A stretch of 38,752 nt of DNA from Clostridia bacterium (GCA_017402845.1 JAFPLH010000099.1:1-38752), one strand, 5' to 3'; positions 30,500-38,733 are shown, numbered from the stretch's first letter. Made by a program: numbers and translations. Notes: generated by a model not told the origin, from the sequence alone.

Positions 30500-30528
30500 T
30501 TTATATCATTTATTCACATAAAAATCAA
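30500..30528 (-). promoter_or_regulatory. Promoter of the element-B transcript
   Basis: On the minus strand TTGATT, 17 bases, TATAAA, with TGA before the -10 box. The element end (30491) is 8 bp downstream. Confidence 0.6.
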
Positions 30529-30603
30529 GTGTGTATGTATATTAAAACGTATATTTATCCACAAATCATATAAATACTATTAAATTTCACAACAGCACAA
30601 AAA

Positions 30604-30645
30604 GCAAAAAAAGATCTCCCTTTGCAATATCATTAAAGGGAGATC
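30604..30645 (-). terminator. Terminator of the 30680-31318 gene
   Basis: On the minus strand GATCTCCCTTT pairs perfectly (11 bp) with AAAGGGAGATC, followed by TTTTTTTGCTTTTTG. Confidence 0.93.
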
Positions 30646-30679
30646 AAATTCACAAACAACGCTGAAAGATATGTGATCG

Positions 30680-31318
30680 TTAAATGCGTCCGGCAAACTG
30701 TTTGTCAGTAGTGAAGCCGAAATACACATTCGGATTCTTCTCACGGATAAACGCACAGAATGTATCGTAATCTGTCTTTGCAGTTTTCTCCGGTGCAATA
30801 AAGCGGGGCGGCAGCGCACTCTGATAACGCTTATCTGCACTTGTTACACAAATATAATAAAACACTTTGTTATCTTCATCTGACGCTCTTTCAAGATATA
30901 CAGCCTGAATCGCACTGTAAGGCATTATAAGCATAGCTAAAGAACTCTGACGCTTAATAATAAAGGTATTGCCCAATATTACCTGACCTAAAAATAAAAC
31001 CTGTTTATTCTTTTCATAATCTTTTAACAATACATCAAGAAGTCCGTCTTCATCAACAGCCTTTATTATCTTTTCAAAATCACTTGCTGCAAATCCGGCA
31101 TATATACTGATCCCAGCTACCGAAAGTATAATTCCAATAACCGTTACAAGATAACCGTTTTTAGATTCTCCCATAAAAACACCGTATTTCGTAGTACTCA
31201 TAAAATCCATTATTCCGGGTATTAATGAGAATGCCAATAACAAAATAAGAAGTGCCCAATGTTCACGATTGCATGCAAATCTTTTAAGATCTTTTATTAT
31301 TCTTTTTTGATCGTTCAT
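30680..31318 (-). CDS. Membrane protein of unknown function with two N-terminal helices
   Basis: 212 residues: a basic cytoplasmic start (MNDQKRIIKDLKRF), hydrophobic helices at about 20-38 and 55-76, and a cytoplasmic domain (about 80-212) with mixed alpha/beta prediction that includes LIMPYSAIQAVYLER and a closing NPNVYFGFTT. The layout recalls membrane-anchored PH-like domains of Firmicutes, but I do not recognise the family with confidence. The start ATG follows GGAGGT. It is monocistronic, between a promoter with the leader repeat and a very strong terminator. Confidence 0.72.
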   Translation of the reverse strand: MNDQKRIIKDLKRFACNREHWALLILLLAFSLIPGIMDFMSTTKYGVFMGESKNGYLVTVIGIILSVAGISIYAGFAASDFEKIIKAVDEDGLLDVLLKDYEKNKQVLFLGQVILGNTFIIKRQSSLAMLIMPYSAIQAVYLERASDEDNKVFYYICVTSADKRYQSALPPRFIAPEKTAKTDYDTFCAFIREKNPNVYFGFTTDKQFAGRI

Positions 31319-31376
31319 ATTTTTACCTCCGTTTTAAAGCAGATTCCCACTGATATACAGCCGATCTCATGCGGTC

Positions 31377-31392
31377 TTTGTGCGGTGCTGCC
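31377..31392 (-). repeat. Copy of the GGCARYACCGCAC leader repeat
   Basis: On the minus strand GGCAGCACCGCACAAA followed by GACCGC. It lies 4 bp after the -10 box of the gene below, at the predicted mRNA start. Confidence 0.6.
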
Positions 31393-31396
31393 TTAT

Positions 31397-31426
31397 ATTT
31401 TAACACAACTGCTCTCATAATTGCAA
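31397..31426 (-). promoter_or_regulatory. Promoter of the 30680-31318 gene
   Basis: On the minus strand TTGCAA, 18 bases, TAAAAT. The predicted start (about 31390) falls within the leader repeat. Confidence 0.55.
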
Positions 31427-31484
31427 TAGAATATAAAATATTTTACTTTGCCTACATTATCTGATACATCATAGATATTCTTAT

Positions 31485-31540
31485 GGCAATACCGCACAAA
31501 ACTCCCTCGAAATACGTCGGACTGTTTTTTCGGTGCTGCC
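31485..31540. repeat. Short inverted-repeat element of the GGCARYACCG family
   Basis: GGCAATACCG (31485) and CGGTGCTGCC (31531-31540) are inverted at 8 of 10 positions; between them lies GAAATACGTCGGAC, related to the GAAATACGTCAG core of elements A and B. The 31319-31648 gap holds this, the copy at 31377 and two terminators, but no gene. Confidence 0.5.
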
Positions 31541-31542
31541 TA

Positions 31543-31584
31543 AAAAACTCCTTGCCTTATATTGACGTAAAGCAAGGAGTTTTT
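31543..31584. terminator. Bidirectional terminator downstream of the 5S gene
   Basis: AAAAACTCCTTGC pairs perfectly (13 bp) with GCAAGGAGTTTTT; T-runs on both strands. It is the second stem after the 5S gene. Confidence 0.82.
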
Positions 31585-31602
31585 ATCAGATGTATTAAAA
31601 AA

Positions 31603-31638
31603 TAATAAAAAAAAGCAGCCGCCCTATTGGACGACTAC
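31603..31638 (-). terminator. Primary terminator of the 5S rRNA gene
   Basis: On the minus strand GTAGTCGTCC pairs with GGGCGGCTGC (three G-U pairs), followed by TTTTTTTTATTATTTTTT, directly after the 5S 3' end. Confidence 0.85.
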
Positions 31639-31648
31639 TTTGAACAAT

Positions 31649-31764
<116 letters not shown>

Positions 31765-31788
31765 TGTTCTTGTCTTTCAATATTAGAT

Positions 31789-31817
31789 ATTATATCACTG
31801 TTTATTTGAAAAATCAA
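31789..31817 (-). promoter_or_regulatory. Promoter of the solitary 5S rRNA gene
   Basis: On the minus strand TTGATT, 17 bases, TATAAT; the start would be about 18 bases before the mature 5S 5' end. Confidence 0.75.
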
Positions 31818-31899
31818 GAGGTTTTTGAAAAAAATTTGAAATTTTTCCGCATATTATATTTTACGCAGATCATCAGTTTTATTCATCGGTGACAAACAC

Positions 31900-32727
31900 T
31901 CAAATACTATTCTCATAAGCCGATAATATTTGATTTGCCCTGCTGTCTATCTTTTTCAATATATTAGTAATACACTCGTTGACTTCTTCTTTATTTTTTG
32001 GAAAGGGATATTCTAAGCTTTGATTATTAAAAAGCGGCTTTCCTTTTAGTTTATTGTTTTCTATTGTATAATAACCCGATAGGCAATACCTCTCTTGATT
32101 ATCAATAAACCATTTTTTCCACTCTCCCAATTTATCGACTTCAATCTTTCGATTATTATTATAAAGTAGTGGTTCATTATGATCGATACAATATTGTATC
32201 AGGTCAATCATCAGCGGTAAATAATCCTTTGCACGGCTGGTTCCCTTTGCCGAATTAAAAAAATTATCCGGACAAGGACAAAAGTTTGCAGCACAATGAC
32301 AACGTGCCGCAAATTCACTTATATCAGGGTTTTCTTGAATTAATTCACTAACTTGTTTGCGAATTTCATCTTCTTCGTTAATATATTTTTCGGGAAATGA
32401 GGGTATATTATATTGCTTATTATAATTTTTATATATTTTTACATTTCCTGATTTAGCTTTGGGATACTTCTCCGGGAACGAAAAATGCATTGCCCAAGAA
32501 AATGTCTGCCAATATGAATTTATCACATCAAAATTATTTGCTTTCCATCCAAGTGTACTATATATTTCTTTTGCAAGTTCTTGATTCTCATAATCTGTTT
32601 TTCTGTTCTTACAGCTATCAGACGCAAATGACTGCATTAACAAATGAAAAGAACCTTTATTTTTATCAAGATCTTCTTTCGATTCTTCTTTTGCGTCTTT
32701 CAATAATTTTGCTTTTGTTAAAGTCAT
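31900..32727 (-). CDS. Soluble protein of unknown function
   Basis: 275 residues, no membrane segment. A central block, ARCHCAANFCPCP-x2-FFNSAKGTSRAKDYLPLM, resembles the CHTIGNF-type segment of a widespread but unnamed family of uncharacterised Firmicute proteins; I cannot give a function. The N terminus is Lys/Glu-rich and helical. The codons are more A/T-biased than in the neighbouring methyltransferase gene (many AAT, AAA, TTT, ATA), which may indicate recent acquisition. The start ATG follows AAGGTGAAG. It lies 18 bp after the methyltransferase stop and is probably cotranscribed. No clear terminator is seen before the 5S promoter. Confidence 0.7.
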   Translation of the reverse strand: MTLTKAKLLKDAKEESKEDLDKNKGSFHLLMQSFASDSCKNRKTDYENQELAKEIYSTLGWKANNFDVINSYWQTFSWAMHFSFPEKYPKAKSGNVKIYKNYNKQYNIPSFPEKYINEEDEIRKQVSELIQENPDISEFAARCHCAANFCPCPDNFFNSAKGTSRAKDYLPLMIDLIQYCIDHNEPLLYNNNRKIEVDKLGEWKKWFIDNQERYCLSGYYTIENNKLKGKPLFNNQSLEYPFPKNKEEVNECITNILKKIDSRANQILSAYENSI

Positions 32728-32745
32728 TTTCTACTTCACCTTAAC

Positions 32746-33900
32746 TTATTTTTTTGACAGCAGTACCGCACACTCCACATGCCCGGTATGCGGAAACATA
32801 TCTATCGGCTGGATTTTTCGCACCTTATAGCCGTTCTTTGTCAGAAAATACAAGTCCCTTGCAAGCGTTTGCGGATTGCACGATATATACACAACCTTTT
32901 CGGGCATCAAAGCACAAAGCGACTTCAAAAATACTGTGCTGCACCCTGCACGAGGTGGATCAACAAAAGCCGCATCAAAAGAATTCCTCTCTTTTGCCTG
33001 CTCGCTCATAAATGCAGCCGCATCACCTGCATAATAAACTGCATTCTTGACATTGTTTATTTTTGCGTTTAACTGTGCGTCTTTTACGGCGGACTCATTC
33101 AATTCAACACCCACTACCGAAGATACATTATCTGACGCACAAATTCCTATTGTACCAGTACCACAGTAGGCATCGAGTATCTTTTCACTTCCGTTAAGCC
33201 CTGCAAACTCTATCGCTTTTTTATAAAGAACTGCCGTTTGACTCGTATTCACCTGATAAAATGAATTTGCCGAAATACGAAATCTTTTTCCCAGCAGCAC
33301 ATCTTCAATATAACCTTTTCCGAAAAGAACTCTTTCACTTTTGCCCGCAACCATTTTTTCGCTTTTGCTGACGGTCAGAACTATTGTACTTATCTCGCTG
33401 AATTTTGCGGTAAGCTTTTGTGTGAACAAATTCCAGTCACGCATATCATCACAGGCGCACACAAGTATTACCATATATTCGCCTGTTGCCTTTGCTGTAC
33501 GAACGGCAGCATGACGAAGTATTCCCTTTTTCGCTTCAATATCGTATACCGGAATTTTAAAAGCGGGCAGGAGTGTACGTATATAGGCTATTATTTCATT
33601 GGCTTTTCTGTCGTTTAAAAAACAATCGTCTGTTGCAGTAATGCCGCCCGTTGCAGATTTATATACACCCGAAATTATTTTACCGCCCGAAATTCGTTTA
33701 AATACCATCTGAGATTTGTTGCGGTAGTAATACGGATATTCCATGCCTATAATATCTTCAACACGGCAAAATCGTCTTAAAAGCTTTACAGCCATAGCCT
33801 GTTTATAATTAAGCTGCCTTTTATAGTCCATGTTATTGAGCTGACAGGCAGAGCATTTTTTTGCAACTTTGCATATAGGAATATTTGTGTTATTATCCAT
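32746..33900 (-). CDS. rlmD: 23S rRNA (uracil-C5)-methyltransferase, RumA/RlmD family
   Basis: 384 residues. A [4Fe-4S] site is formed by Cys10, Cys16 and Cys19 (CKVAKKCSAC) with Cys93 as probable fourth ligand. There is no TRAM domain at the N terminus, so the protein is shorter than typical 440-460-residue members. The SAM pocket is DAYCGTGTIGI, followed by DPPRAGC and the catalytic YISCNPQTLARDL. The family methylates U747 and/or U1939 of 23S rRNA or U54 of tRNA; the Fe-S cysteines favour the rRNA enzymes. The start ATG follows GAGGAG. Confidence 0.9.
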   Translation of the reverse strand: MDNNTNIPICKVAKKCSACQLNNMDYKRQLNYKQAMAVKLLRRFCRVEDIIGMEYPYYYRNKSQMVFKRISGGKIISGVYKSATGGITATDDCFLNDRKANEIIAYIRTLLPAFKIPVYDIEAKKGILRHAAVRTAKATGEYMVILVCACDDMRDWNLFTQKLTAKFSEISTIVLTVSKSEKMVAGKSERVLFGKGYIEDVLLGKRFRISANSFYQVNTSQTAVLYKKAIEFAGLNGSEKILDAYCGTGTIGICASDNVSSVVGVELNESAVKDAQLNAKINNVKNAVYYAGDAAAFMSEQAKERNSFDAAFVDPPRAGCSTVFLKSLCALMPEKVVYISCNPQTLARDLYFLTKNGYKVRKIQPIDMFPHTGHVECAVLLSKK

Positions 33901-33933
33901 TAAATTGTACTCCTCGGTTTTTTGTGTGTTATC

Positions 33934-33962
33934 ATTCTATCATATACATAAAATTATGACAA
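33934..33962 (-). promoter_or_regulatory. Sigma-A promoter of the methyltransferase gene
   Basis: On the minus strand TTGTCA, 17 bases, TAGAAT. Its -35 box lies 3 bp from the -35 box of the divergent transporter promoter. Confidence 0.68.
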
Positions 33963-33965
33963 GTA

Positions 33966-33994
33966 TTGATTTTACTTTTCTAATATATTATAAT
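33966..33994 (+). promoter_or_regulatory. Sigma-A promoter of the DMT transporter operon
   Basis: TTGATT, 17 bases, TATAAT; back to back with the methyltransferase promoter. Confidence 0.75.
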
Positions 33995-34011
33995 TTTTTA
34001 AGGGTGAGAAA

Positions 34012-34956
34012 TTGGATACAAAAATACAAAATTTTAAAAAATCAGCATTGGCTTTTTCGTGTGCCTTTGCGTGGGCGTTTGCATTTCCGCTGATAAAACT
34101 CGGAATTTCCGAATTCAATATACATTCTGAAGATGTCGCCGCTAAAATTCTTTTTGCCGGAATACGTTTCTTTTCGGCAGGTATTTTAGTTTGGACAATA
34201 TCATCTTTTTCACGAAAGAACAAAATAATTGATAACATGAAAACAGTTTTTCTTATACTTGCTTTCGGTTTGATAAACATTTCGCTTCACTATGGATTCT
34301 ACTATATCGGACTTTCACGTTTGTCGGGTTCACGCTCTGCGGTAATAGATTCGCTGAGTACCTTTATACTTATAGCGATATCCTGCATATTATTCAAAGA
34401 CGAACATTTTACCGTAAATAAAGCTGTCGGCTGTATTCTCGGTATTTCCGGTATCATTACCGTAAATATCGGTTCGGGGCAGGACTCGGCTTTTTCCTTG
34501 GGCGGCGACGGAATGTTGATTCTCAGCGCTGTTTTTTCTGCATTCGGCGGTATACTTACAAGAATAGTATCTAAAAAAACCGATATTTTAAATGCTACGG
34601 GAATATCTCTCTTTTTCGGCGGCGGTATTATGATAATATCGGGTTTAATATTCGGCGGCAGACTCAGCACAGTAACGCCTGAGGGTATCTTTATTCTTTT
34701 CTGTTTAACGCTTATTTCAGTGTACGGTTTTTCGATCTACAATTATCTTTTGTCAAAATATCCGGTAGGGGAGATCGCAATTTTTAACTCGCTTATACCG
34801 ATAATGGGAGTAATTCTTTCCTGCATTATATTAAACGAACCGTTCAAGGCTCAATACATTATTGCAGGAATACTTGTATCGCTGGGGGTATATATTATAA
34901 ATTCGCAAGAATTCGTAATACAAAAAAGGAGAAGTAAAGCTTATGAAAAAGAATAG
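34012..34956 (+). CDS. EamA-type DMT-superfamily transporter
   Basis: 314 residues with ten membrane helices in two EamA repeats (about 10-145 and 160-300), including ALVFFAWAFAFP-like and LSRLSGSRSAVIDSLSTFI segments typical of drug/metabolite exporters. The substrate is unknown. The start is TTG, with AAGGGTGAG immediately upstream. Its last 14 bp overlap the next gene, so the two are translationally linked. Confidence 0.88.
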   Translation: MDTKIQNFKKSALAFSCAFAWAFAFPLIKLGISEFNIHSEDVAAKILFAGIRFFSAGILVWTISSFSRKNKIIDNMKTVFLILAFGLINISLHYGFYYIGLSRLSGSRSAVIDSLSTFILIAISCILFKDEHFTVNKAVGCILGISGIITVNIGSGQDSAFSLGGDGMLILSAVFSAFGGILTRIVSKKTDILNATGISLFFGGGIMIISGLIFGGRLSTVTPEGIFILFCLTLISVYGFSIYNYLLSKYPVGEIAIFNSLIPIMGVILSCIILNEPFKAQYIIAGILVSLGVYIINSQEFVIQKRRSKAYEKE

Positions 34957-35914
34957 ACTTTTAGTTGTACTATTGGCGGCTGCCGTATCATTATCGGTTT
35001 TTTCAGCTTGCGGCAAGTCTGAACAGAGTACAAGCGAACAAATAAATTCATCTGTTCAGACAGAATCAGAAGTACATACAGAAACAGCAGAACAGCCCGA
35101 TATTTACCGCTTTGAGGACTACGAATGCGACGAAGTATTCGATATCCAAAAAATAGCCTTAAATGAACAGCTTGAACAGAAATGCGTATCGTATAAATTC
35201 ACTTATCTATCTGACGGGTATAAGATAAAAGCCTATATCGCTATACCAAAATCTGCAATCGAGTCACAAACACCTCAAAAATGTATAATGTACAACAGAG
35301 GCGGCAACTCACAAATAGGGCAGCTTCAAGACGATACTGTCGCAATACTTTGCGGTATGTTCAATTATACTATTGTTGCCACACAATACAGAGGTGCAGG
35401 CGGTTCAGAGGGTTCTGACCAATTCGGCGGCGATGATCTGCACGACGTAATAAAGCTGATAGATCTTTGCGAGAATAATTTTTCGTTTATAGATATGACC
35501 GACTTCTGCATTGCCTGCACTTCAAGAGGCGGAGTTATGACATATCCGGCAGCCCGTCAGGATAACAGAATAAAGCGTATTGTTGCTGTTTCTGCACTGA
35601 GCGACGCTATAAGCGGATACGAAGAACGTGATGATATGAAAGAAGTTATGGTAAATTATATTGGCTGTACTCCCGAAGAAAACCCCGAAGAATATAAAAA
35701 GCGTTCGGTCATATATTGGGCAGACGAAATTACCATACCTGTGCTTATCATTCACAGTAAAGAAGATAAAAAAGTTTCATACAAACAGGCGCAGCAGCTA
35801 TATGAAAAGCTTGAAAAGCACGGAAACTGTACCTTTATTTCTCATGATGACGACTTACACGGTCTGAATCCTGACGATATTCCAAAGGTGCTTGAATGGT
35901 TGGAGAATACATAA
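34943..35914 (+). CDS. Lipoprotein alpha/beta-hydrolase (prolyl-oligopeptidase-like)
   Basis: 323 residues. A lipoprotein signal with lipobox VFSAC places Cys23 as the lipidated residue, followed by a Ser/Glu/Thr-rich linker. The hydrolase domain (about 60-320) shows YNRGGN and QYRGAGGSEGSDQFGG. The nucleophile elbow is CTSRGG (Ser194), with the first Gly of GxSxG replaced by Cys; Asp275 (HSKEDKKV) and His306 (DDDLHG) complete the triad. It should be a surface-anchored esterase or peptidase. The start ATG follows AAAGGAGAAG inside the transporter gene. Confidence 0.87.
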   Translation: MKKNRLLVVLLAAAVSLSVFSACGKSEQSTSEQINSSVQTESEVHTETAEQPDIYRFEDYECDEVFDIQKIALNEQLEQKCVSYKFTYLSDGYKIKAYIAIPKSAIESQTPQKCIMYNRGGNSQIGQLQDDTVAILCGMFNYTIVATQYRGAGGSEGSDQFGGDDLHDVIKLIDLCENNFSFIDMTDFCIACTSRGGVMTYPAARQDNRIKRIVAVSALSDAISGYEERDDMKEVMVNYIGCTPEENPEEYKKRSVIYWADEITIPVLIIHSKEDKKVSYKQAQQLYEKLEKHGNCTFISHDDDLHGLNPDDIPKVLEWLENT

Positions 35915-35924
35915 AATACAGTTC

Positions 35925-35960
35925 AAAAGCCCGTCAATTTCAATTGAAATGGCGGGTTTT
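35925..35960 (+). terminator. Terminator of the transporter-hydrolase operon
   Basis: AGCCCGTCAATTTC pairs imperfectly with GAAATGGCGGGTT, followed by TTTCTGTATTATTT, 10 bp after the stop. Confidence 0.72.
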
Positions 35961-36076
35961 CTGTATTATTTACATTTTTGTATTAGTGTACAAAAATTTG
36001 TTTGGTAATATGTTACGAAAGAGTACTGCTTGTTTTGTGAAAAACAGATATTTTTATTAAAAAGAAAGAATATGCA

Positions 36077-36104
36077 TTGCTTTTTTGTGCAAACGTGATA
36101 TAAT
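36077..36104 (+). promoter_or_regulatory. Promoter of the EF-G-like gene
   Basis: TTGCTT, 16 bases, TATAAT with TGA before it (extended -10). It predicts a leader of about 225 bases. Confidence 0.62.
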
Positions 36105-36335
36105 TAATAATCAGTGAGGGTGTTTATTGTTTGAAATGCGTATTTGACATAATGCGCCCAAATTAGTGATCTATCGACATAAAATCAAAAGTGACGATCA
36201 CGAAAAAGTATCATTACAGCAGATACAGCGCTGTAACGATATTCAAGGCTGAGATCATATCAAGATAACAAGCATATAGATCAAAGCATATAGAAAGTAT
36301 ATAGAAAGTATATAGATTGAAAGGAGTTATTCCGA
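36105..36335 (+). other. Long leader of the EF-G-like gene
   Basis: About 225 bases without an ORF. It contains GTGA-x3-TCAC, the palindrome ACAGCGCTGT (about 36226-36235) and three 11-bp tandem units of the form TATATAGAAAG (36287-36319) just before the ribosome binding site AAAGGAG. No riboswitch class is recognised. Confidence 0.5.
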
Positions 36336-38402
36336 TTGAAACAGTACGAACCAAATAAGATTTTTAATATTGCGCTTGCCGGTCACGGCTCTTGCGGTAA
36401 AACCTCTCTTGCAGAGGCAATGCTTTATTTGTCGGGTGCTTCAGACAGACTTGGCTCTGTTGCAGACGGCAACACAATGCTTGACTTTGATCCTGAAGAG
36501 ATCAAGAGAAAGGTATCGGTTGTATCTTCAATTGCACCGCTTGAATGGAAGGGCAATAAAATAAATATTATCGACACTCCCGGTCTGCTTGATTTTCAGG
36601 GCGGACTTTATGAGGGTATGCGTGCAGCAGATACTGCGGTCATAGTTGTTTCGGGCAAAAACGGTGTAAGCATAGGCACAGAAAAAGCCGTTAAGCTTGC
36701 AGAAAAGCAAGGTCTTACAAAGGTATTCTTTGTAAACGGTCTTTGCGACGAAAGTGCAAGATTCTACCGTGTTTTTGAAACACTAAAAGCAGAGTTCGGT
36801 CCGTCGGTATGTCCTGTTGTAGTTCCATATATTGAGAATGGTCAGGCTAACACTTATGTAAACCTGTTTGATTATAAAGCATATAAATATGACGGCAAAA
36901 AGGTTACGCAAGTACCGCTGCCCGATATGGGTGACAGACTTGAGGGCTTGCGTACAGCTATTAACGAAGCCGTAGCAGAAACAAGCGAAGAGCTTCTCGA
37001 CAAGTTCCTTATGGGCGAGGAGTTCACTCCCGAAGAAATTATACTTGGCGTATCACAGGGTGTTAAAGACGGTACTATCTGTCCTGTATTCTGCGGTGAC
37101 GCTCAGCTCACATACGGTATAGATCAGTTCCTTAACAGTCTTGTATGGCTTGCTCCGAGCGCTGCAAAGGGCAGCGAGGTTGCTTCCGATACAAACGGCG
37201 AGCCTGTTGAGATAGCTGTTAATTCTTCTGCCGCAACTGCCGCTTTGGTATTTAAGACAGTATCCGATCCATTTGTAGGTAAGCTTTCATACTTCAAGGT
37301 TATTTCGGGTAAGGTTTCCACCGATACTCCGCTTATAAACATGAGAACAGGCGAGACTGAAAGAATTACAAAGGTAATGATACCCAAGGGCAAAAAGCAA
37401 GAGGACGCAACCTTTGTAGGCGCAGGCGATATAGGCTGTATACCAAAGCTTCTTAACACTAATACAGGCGACACATTATGTTCACCCGTAAGAAAGGTTA
37501 CGCTTGAATCTATCGAATATCCGAACGCTTCATATTCAATGGCAATTGCGCCTAAGAAGAAGGGAGACGAAGATAAGGTAGCTCAGGGAGTACAGAAGCT
37601 TTGCGAAGAAGATAAAACTCTTGTTTTCAAGACAAATCACGAAACACATCAAATGGTATTGTCCGGTTTGGGCGAACAGCATTTAGACGTTGTTGTATCC
37701 AAGCTTAAAAATAAATATGGTATAGACGTTGTACTTGAACCGCCGAAGGTTGCTTACAGAGAAACCATTCGCAAAAAAGTTCAGGTTCAGGGCAGACACA
37801 AAAAGCAGTCCGGCGGTCACGGTCAGTTCGGTGATGTATGGATAGAGTTTGAACCATACGACGGCGATGATCTTCTCTTTGATCAGAGAGTTGTCGGCGG
37901 CTCCGTGCCGAAGGGATATTTCCCGGCAGTTGAAAAGGGCTTGCGTGACAGCATTGCAAAGGGACCTCTTGCAGGTTATCCGGTTGTAGGATTAAAGGCT
38001 ACATTGTACGACGGTTCTTACCACCCGGTAGACTCATCTGAAATGGCATTTAAAACAGCCGCTTCAATCGCTTATAAGAACGGTATGCCTATTGCAAATC
38101 CGACGCTTCTTGAACCTATCGGCACATTGAAGGCAATTGTACCCGACTCAAACATGGGTGATATCATGGGCGAGGTTACAAAACGCCGTGGCAGAGTATT
38201 AGGTATGTCACCTGCGGAATCGGGTTATCAGCAGATAGACGCTGAAGTACCTATGGCAGAAATGCATGATTTTGCTGTATTTCTCCGTCAGGCAACACAG
38301 GGCAGAGGCTCATTTACATTTGAGTTTGTAAGATATGAGGACGCACCCGCAAATGTTGCGCAAAAGGTTATTGAGCAGAGAAAAGCTGAGCTTGCAGAAT
38401 AA
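36336..38402 (+). CDS. fusA: EF-G-like translational GTPase (EF-G2 type)
   Basis: 688 residues with all five EF-G domains: the G domain (1-270) has P-loop AGHGSCGKTS (15-24) and DTPG (80-83); domain II (about 295-385), III-V (about 400-680) with domain IV motif GGHGQFGDVWIEFEP and the domain V end MGEVTKRRGRVLGM. In place of the guanine-specifying NKxD there is NGLC (134-137), so both Lys and Asp are missing; and the switch-I Thr of canonical EF-G appears as Ser (KVSVVSS). It belongs to a second EF-G-like group common in Clostridia rather than the str-operon EF-G. The start is TTG, with AAAGGAG nine bases upstream. Confidence 0.88.
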   Translation: MKQYEPNKIFNIALAGHGSCGKTSLAEAMLYLSGASDRLGSVADGNTMLDFDPEEIKRKVSVVSSIAPLEWKGNKINIIDTPGLLDFQGGLYEGMRAADTAVIVVSGKNGVSIGTEKAVKLAEKQGLTKVFFVNGLCDESARFYRVFETLKAEFGPSVCPVVVPYIENGQANTYVNLFDYKAYKYDGKKVTQVPLPDMGDRLEGLRTAINEAVAETSEELLDKFLMGEEFTPEEIILGVSQGVKDGTICPVFCGDAQLTYGIDQFLNSLVWLAPSAAKGSEVASDTNGEPVEIAVNSSAATAALVFKTVSDPFVGKLSYFKVISGKVSTDTPLINMRTGETERITKVMIPKGKKQEDATFVGAGDIGCIPKLLNTNTGDTLCSPVRKVTLESIEYPNASYSMAIAPKKKGDEDKVAQGVQKLCEEDKTLVFKTNHETHQMVLSGLGEQHLDVVVSKLKNKYGIDVVLEPPKVAYRETIRKKVQVQGRHKKQSGGHGQFGDVWIEFEPYDGDDLLFDQRVVGGSVPKGYFPAVEKGLRDSIAKGPLAGYPVVGLKATLYDGSYHPVDSSEMAFKTAASIAYKNGMPIANPTLLEPIGTLKAIVPDSNMGDIMGEVTKRRGRVLGMSPAESGYQQIDAEVPMAEMHDFAVFLRQATQGRGSFTFEFVRYEDAPANVAQKVIEQRKAELAE

Positions 38403-38449
38403 TTAATTCAGAGATTTCCATACTTTTTCATATTTTTCTTTCCTTAAAA

Positions 38450-38478
38450 GGGGCAGGTGTCTAAAAAGCACCTGCCCC
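38450..38478 (+). terminator. Probable terminator of the EF-G-like gene
   Basis: GGGGCAGGTG pairs perfectly with CACCTGCCCC around 9 bases. The following T-run is weak (GACCTTTTC), so efficiency is uncertain. Confidence 0.6.
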
Positions 38479-38487
38479 GACCTTTTC

Positions 38488-38597
38488 GGCGGCGAGTCGC
38501 CGCCGACATTATCGCAGTTATACATAATAAAATCGTAAGCTTATTTCTTGCGGTCAAAGCTGTTTATTATTAAAAACAATAATTCTTTGCCCACTTT
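38488..38597. repeat. 110-bp tandem repeat, copy 1
   Basis: It begins with the palindrome GGCGGCGAGTCGCCGCC and matches copy 2 (38624-38733) at all but one position, offset 136 bp. It ends in GCCCACTTT. No ORF. Between the copies, CCCACTTTT pairs with AAAAGTGGG (38601-38624). Confidence 0.7.
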
Positions 38598-38623
38598 ATG
38601 CCCACTTTTTAAAACAAAAGTGG

Positions 38624-38733
38624 GGCGGCGAGTCGCCGCTGACATTATCGCAGTTATACATAATAAAATCGTAAGCTTATTTCTTGCGGTCAAAGCTGTT
38701 TATTATTAAAAACAATAATTCTTTGCCCACTTT
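38624..38733. repeat. 110-bp tandem repeat, copy 2
   Basis: Second copy, with CGCCGCT in place of CGCCGCC. The window ends 19 bp later, so whether the array continues cannot be seen. Confidence 0.7.

Noticed and set aside
38488..38733. Tail repeats as a CRISPR array or replication origin iterons
   Set aside because: Units of 110 bp with one short spacer, no cas genes, no DnaA-box clusters or replication genes.
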